NCBI GenBank assembly: GCA_019057975.1
Contig: JAHLWJ010000236.1
Location: forward strand, 1-6,940
Reading direction: 5' to 3'
Source of the DNA: Promethearchaeota archaeon
GTDB taxonomy: Archaea > Asgardarchaeota > Lokiarchaeia > Sigynarchaeales > SOKP01
Length of the DNA: 6,940 nt
Shown: positions 6,601-6,940 of the stretch, in pieces
How positions within the stretch are numbered: position 1 is the stretch's first letter
How the letters are laid out: each line of letters starts with the position of its first letter
The notes under the pieces: generated by a model
What the model was told of the DNA's origin: nothing
Seen by the model: the letters and a program-made list of their open reading frames with translations, nothing else
The model's database searches: none
Position numbers and translations under genes: made by a program

Positions 6601-6940
6601 TATTAATCCTAAAACGTTATGACTTAAACCGCGCACTACAATATATAAACACATTTCATAATTATCTAATTTGGTTTAATAAAAGATTAAAAAATCCAAG
6701 AACTAATATAACTCCATATACCTTGGGTTTAGAAAATCTCTTCCATATTTTTGATTTAGGTTTTAATACAATAAAAACTAAAATATATTGGGATTTTCGA
6801 GATAGGTATACAGCGACGGATTATATGAAAAAAGCATATAAATCTTTGAACTATTTAGAAGCGAAATCTGAGAATTTATTTGGACTAATATCATTAAATA
6901 ATCTCCAACGAAATTTAAATGCTCTAAGAGAAAAATTGAT
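3678..6940 (+). CDS. Very large protein with tandem winged-helix domains at the N-terminus and long helical body (3' end outside window)
   Basis: An uninterrupted plus-strand frame of 1087 codons runs from GTG at 3678 to the window end; an in-frame TAG at 3657 limits the start to GTG 3678 or TTG 3687. Residues about 5-72 look like a winged helix: helix 5-18, helix 21-28, recognition helix about 35-50 (SESTLNRLLKSLQRMNYIEG), then a basic wing with KKRYRLT at 65-71. Residues about 150-215 look like a second one (YFELILFLILHHP, then NPIEFQEVIENFKNKNKLEEF, then a strand EVYYLIS). The rest is mostly helical, rich in Phe, Ile, Lys, Asn and Glu, with no Walker, protease or nuclease motif and no clear membrane segment, and may be an alpha-solenoid. 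I do not recognise a family for it. The architecture suggests a DNA-binding regulator with a large sensory or scaffold body. It is divergent from the nuclease/radical SAM operon and may control it. Confidence 0.85.
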   Translation, partial: MRKLNEKENKIIELLEQSHLSFKELHESGGNLLRSESTLNRLLKSLQRMNYIEGFPVDDPNTRIKKRYRLTRKYYHEKEEQGKKLQLSKMIKSRLNWQNVFDRMLKFLEFEYPMIFQNPELFEAKEIYSDLFSYLVFFNIDSETLKFKPKLYFELILFLILHHPDEKYESIQQQFEFNPIEFQEVIENFKNKNKLEEFVYQEQKSSHKEVYYLISDDPILYFIRQQVETYFFKFLLCWQFPGVYLEDHFDFIFNYSHKILEELNSKYNNQNEKNLVRFFKKNRICLLTYTREYILEFLEKINMETTLTDNDYPLELHTIDQKEAYLTELILSSEILTGVETRYLEYHIESLALNPKKIEAIITKILVRIEEISQIELKAEETLLLKSRLLMLLRIFYHYNKTSYTIFKKEYNSKSQRNIISYSSISADIFSKIKEILSSLDTRIENIKKNFIIRHLLERIDHLTNKIIKYPDKKAEFFKSVQDIYDIASESFSEKSQYPFYKKKCELFFKDIEMIKESEIISILRKLVEYYPRNSDILNLVFRYLNKTQDLARIFEIIRGNKWSLKDKILIFKRNVLNIPSDFNIIEFFDLTTEDFQYLLKSSTEDDSKFLLYLLKSIAFMLEQKGSLFDCFFIYYFICIIEQGITFDPSKRGFMNSYFSSFHFSLNHFKAYGPGYLNLLRMKQQYSEILFSSLEFRDRITKLISQNIRKIETKNEFENILASFPILFENFSLLSRFFQLDDEFNEIMHAIEKGIELDNIKTKEKVIKTSQDISKEEKDILNIISANFKDYNKKTKSLDFLLSPFNIDNFLHNINKKVVEEILPRTIYPHDQLTEITNKQIKYGIGKFPNLAESSLFNILSFNYPFYNRNMKDEDFNLQFYNYYYFQKNLEERVQETDLGLIDNIFGVENRSKHYPFNLAFNKKYEIPKGKEDNFWFDLIKDFENKKDELIELLDLYLFQSRFFSSYEIFEKLVVLILKRYDLNRALQYINTFHNYLIWFNKRLKNPRTNITPYTLGLENLFHIFDLGFNTIKTKIYWDFRDRYTATDYMKKAYKSLNYLEAKSENLFGLISLNNLQRNLNALREKL

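Noticed and set aside
3678..6940. NTPase or transposase identity for the large protein
   Set aside because: No Walker A or B motif, DDE pattern or zinc-binding cluster was found on reading the frame through.

Overview
This is an AT-rich window with two divergent transcription units that meet in a short intergenic region at about 3563-3677. The left unit reads leftwards (minus strand, 3562 down to 1 and beyond). The right unit reads rightwards (plus strand, 3678 to 6940 and beyond). Both outermost genes run off the window. Host assignment is inference. Low GC, heavy ATA and AGA codon use, strong GGAGG or GGTGG ribosome binding sites, TTG and GTG starts, and archaeal-looking BRE/TATA elements at fitting distances point to a low-GC archaeon, for which an Asgard/Lokiarchaeia-like genome is one candidate. 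A low-GC bacterium is not excluded.

The minus-strand unit is a tightly packed operon whose genes overlap or abut. In transcription order it holds: (1) a small stand-alone NYN/PIN-fold protein resembling the Zc3h12a (MCPIP1/Regnase)-like ribonuclease family; (2) a 328-residue radical SAM enzyme with a SPASM-like C-terminal cysteine set; (3) a family-2 glycosyltransferase catalytic domain; (4) an 86-residue ORF that looks like the detached C-terminal part of that glycosyltransferase; (5) a second, longer radical SAM/SPASM enzyme with an unusual helical N-terminal extension of about 140 residues, cut off by the window edge inside its SPASM region. Overlaps of 14, 29 and 4 bp suggest translational coupling and joint function.

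The plus-strand unit is one very large ORF (at least 1087 codons, no stop before the window end). It carries a winged-helix DNA-binding-like domain at its N-terminus, a probable second winged helix around residues 150-215, and then a long, mostly helical region I do not recognise.

The intergenic region holds a TATA/BRE-like promoter for each direction and, between them, four ATAGT/ACTAT half-sites arranged as two inverted repeats. These form a candidate operator through which the large winged-helix protein, or another factor, could control both units. No tRNA, rRNA, CRISPR array, insertion sequence or clear terminator was seen. The biochemical role of the operon (peptide, glycan or RNA modification) cannot be settled from the sequence. 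The combination of a Zc3h12a-like nuclease, two SPASM-type radical SAM enzymes and a glycosyltransferase beside a giant winged-helix protein is the most unusual content here.
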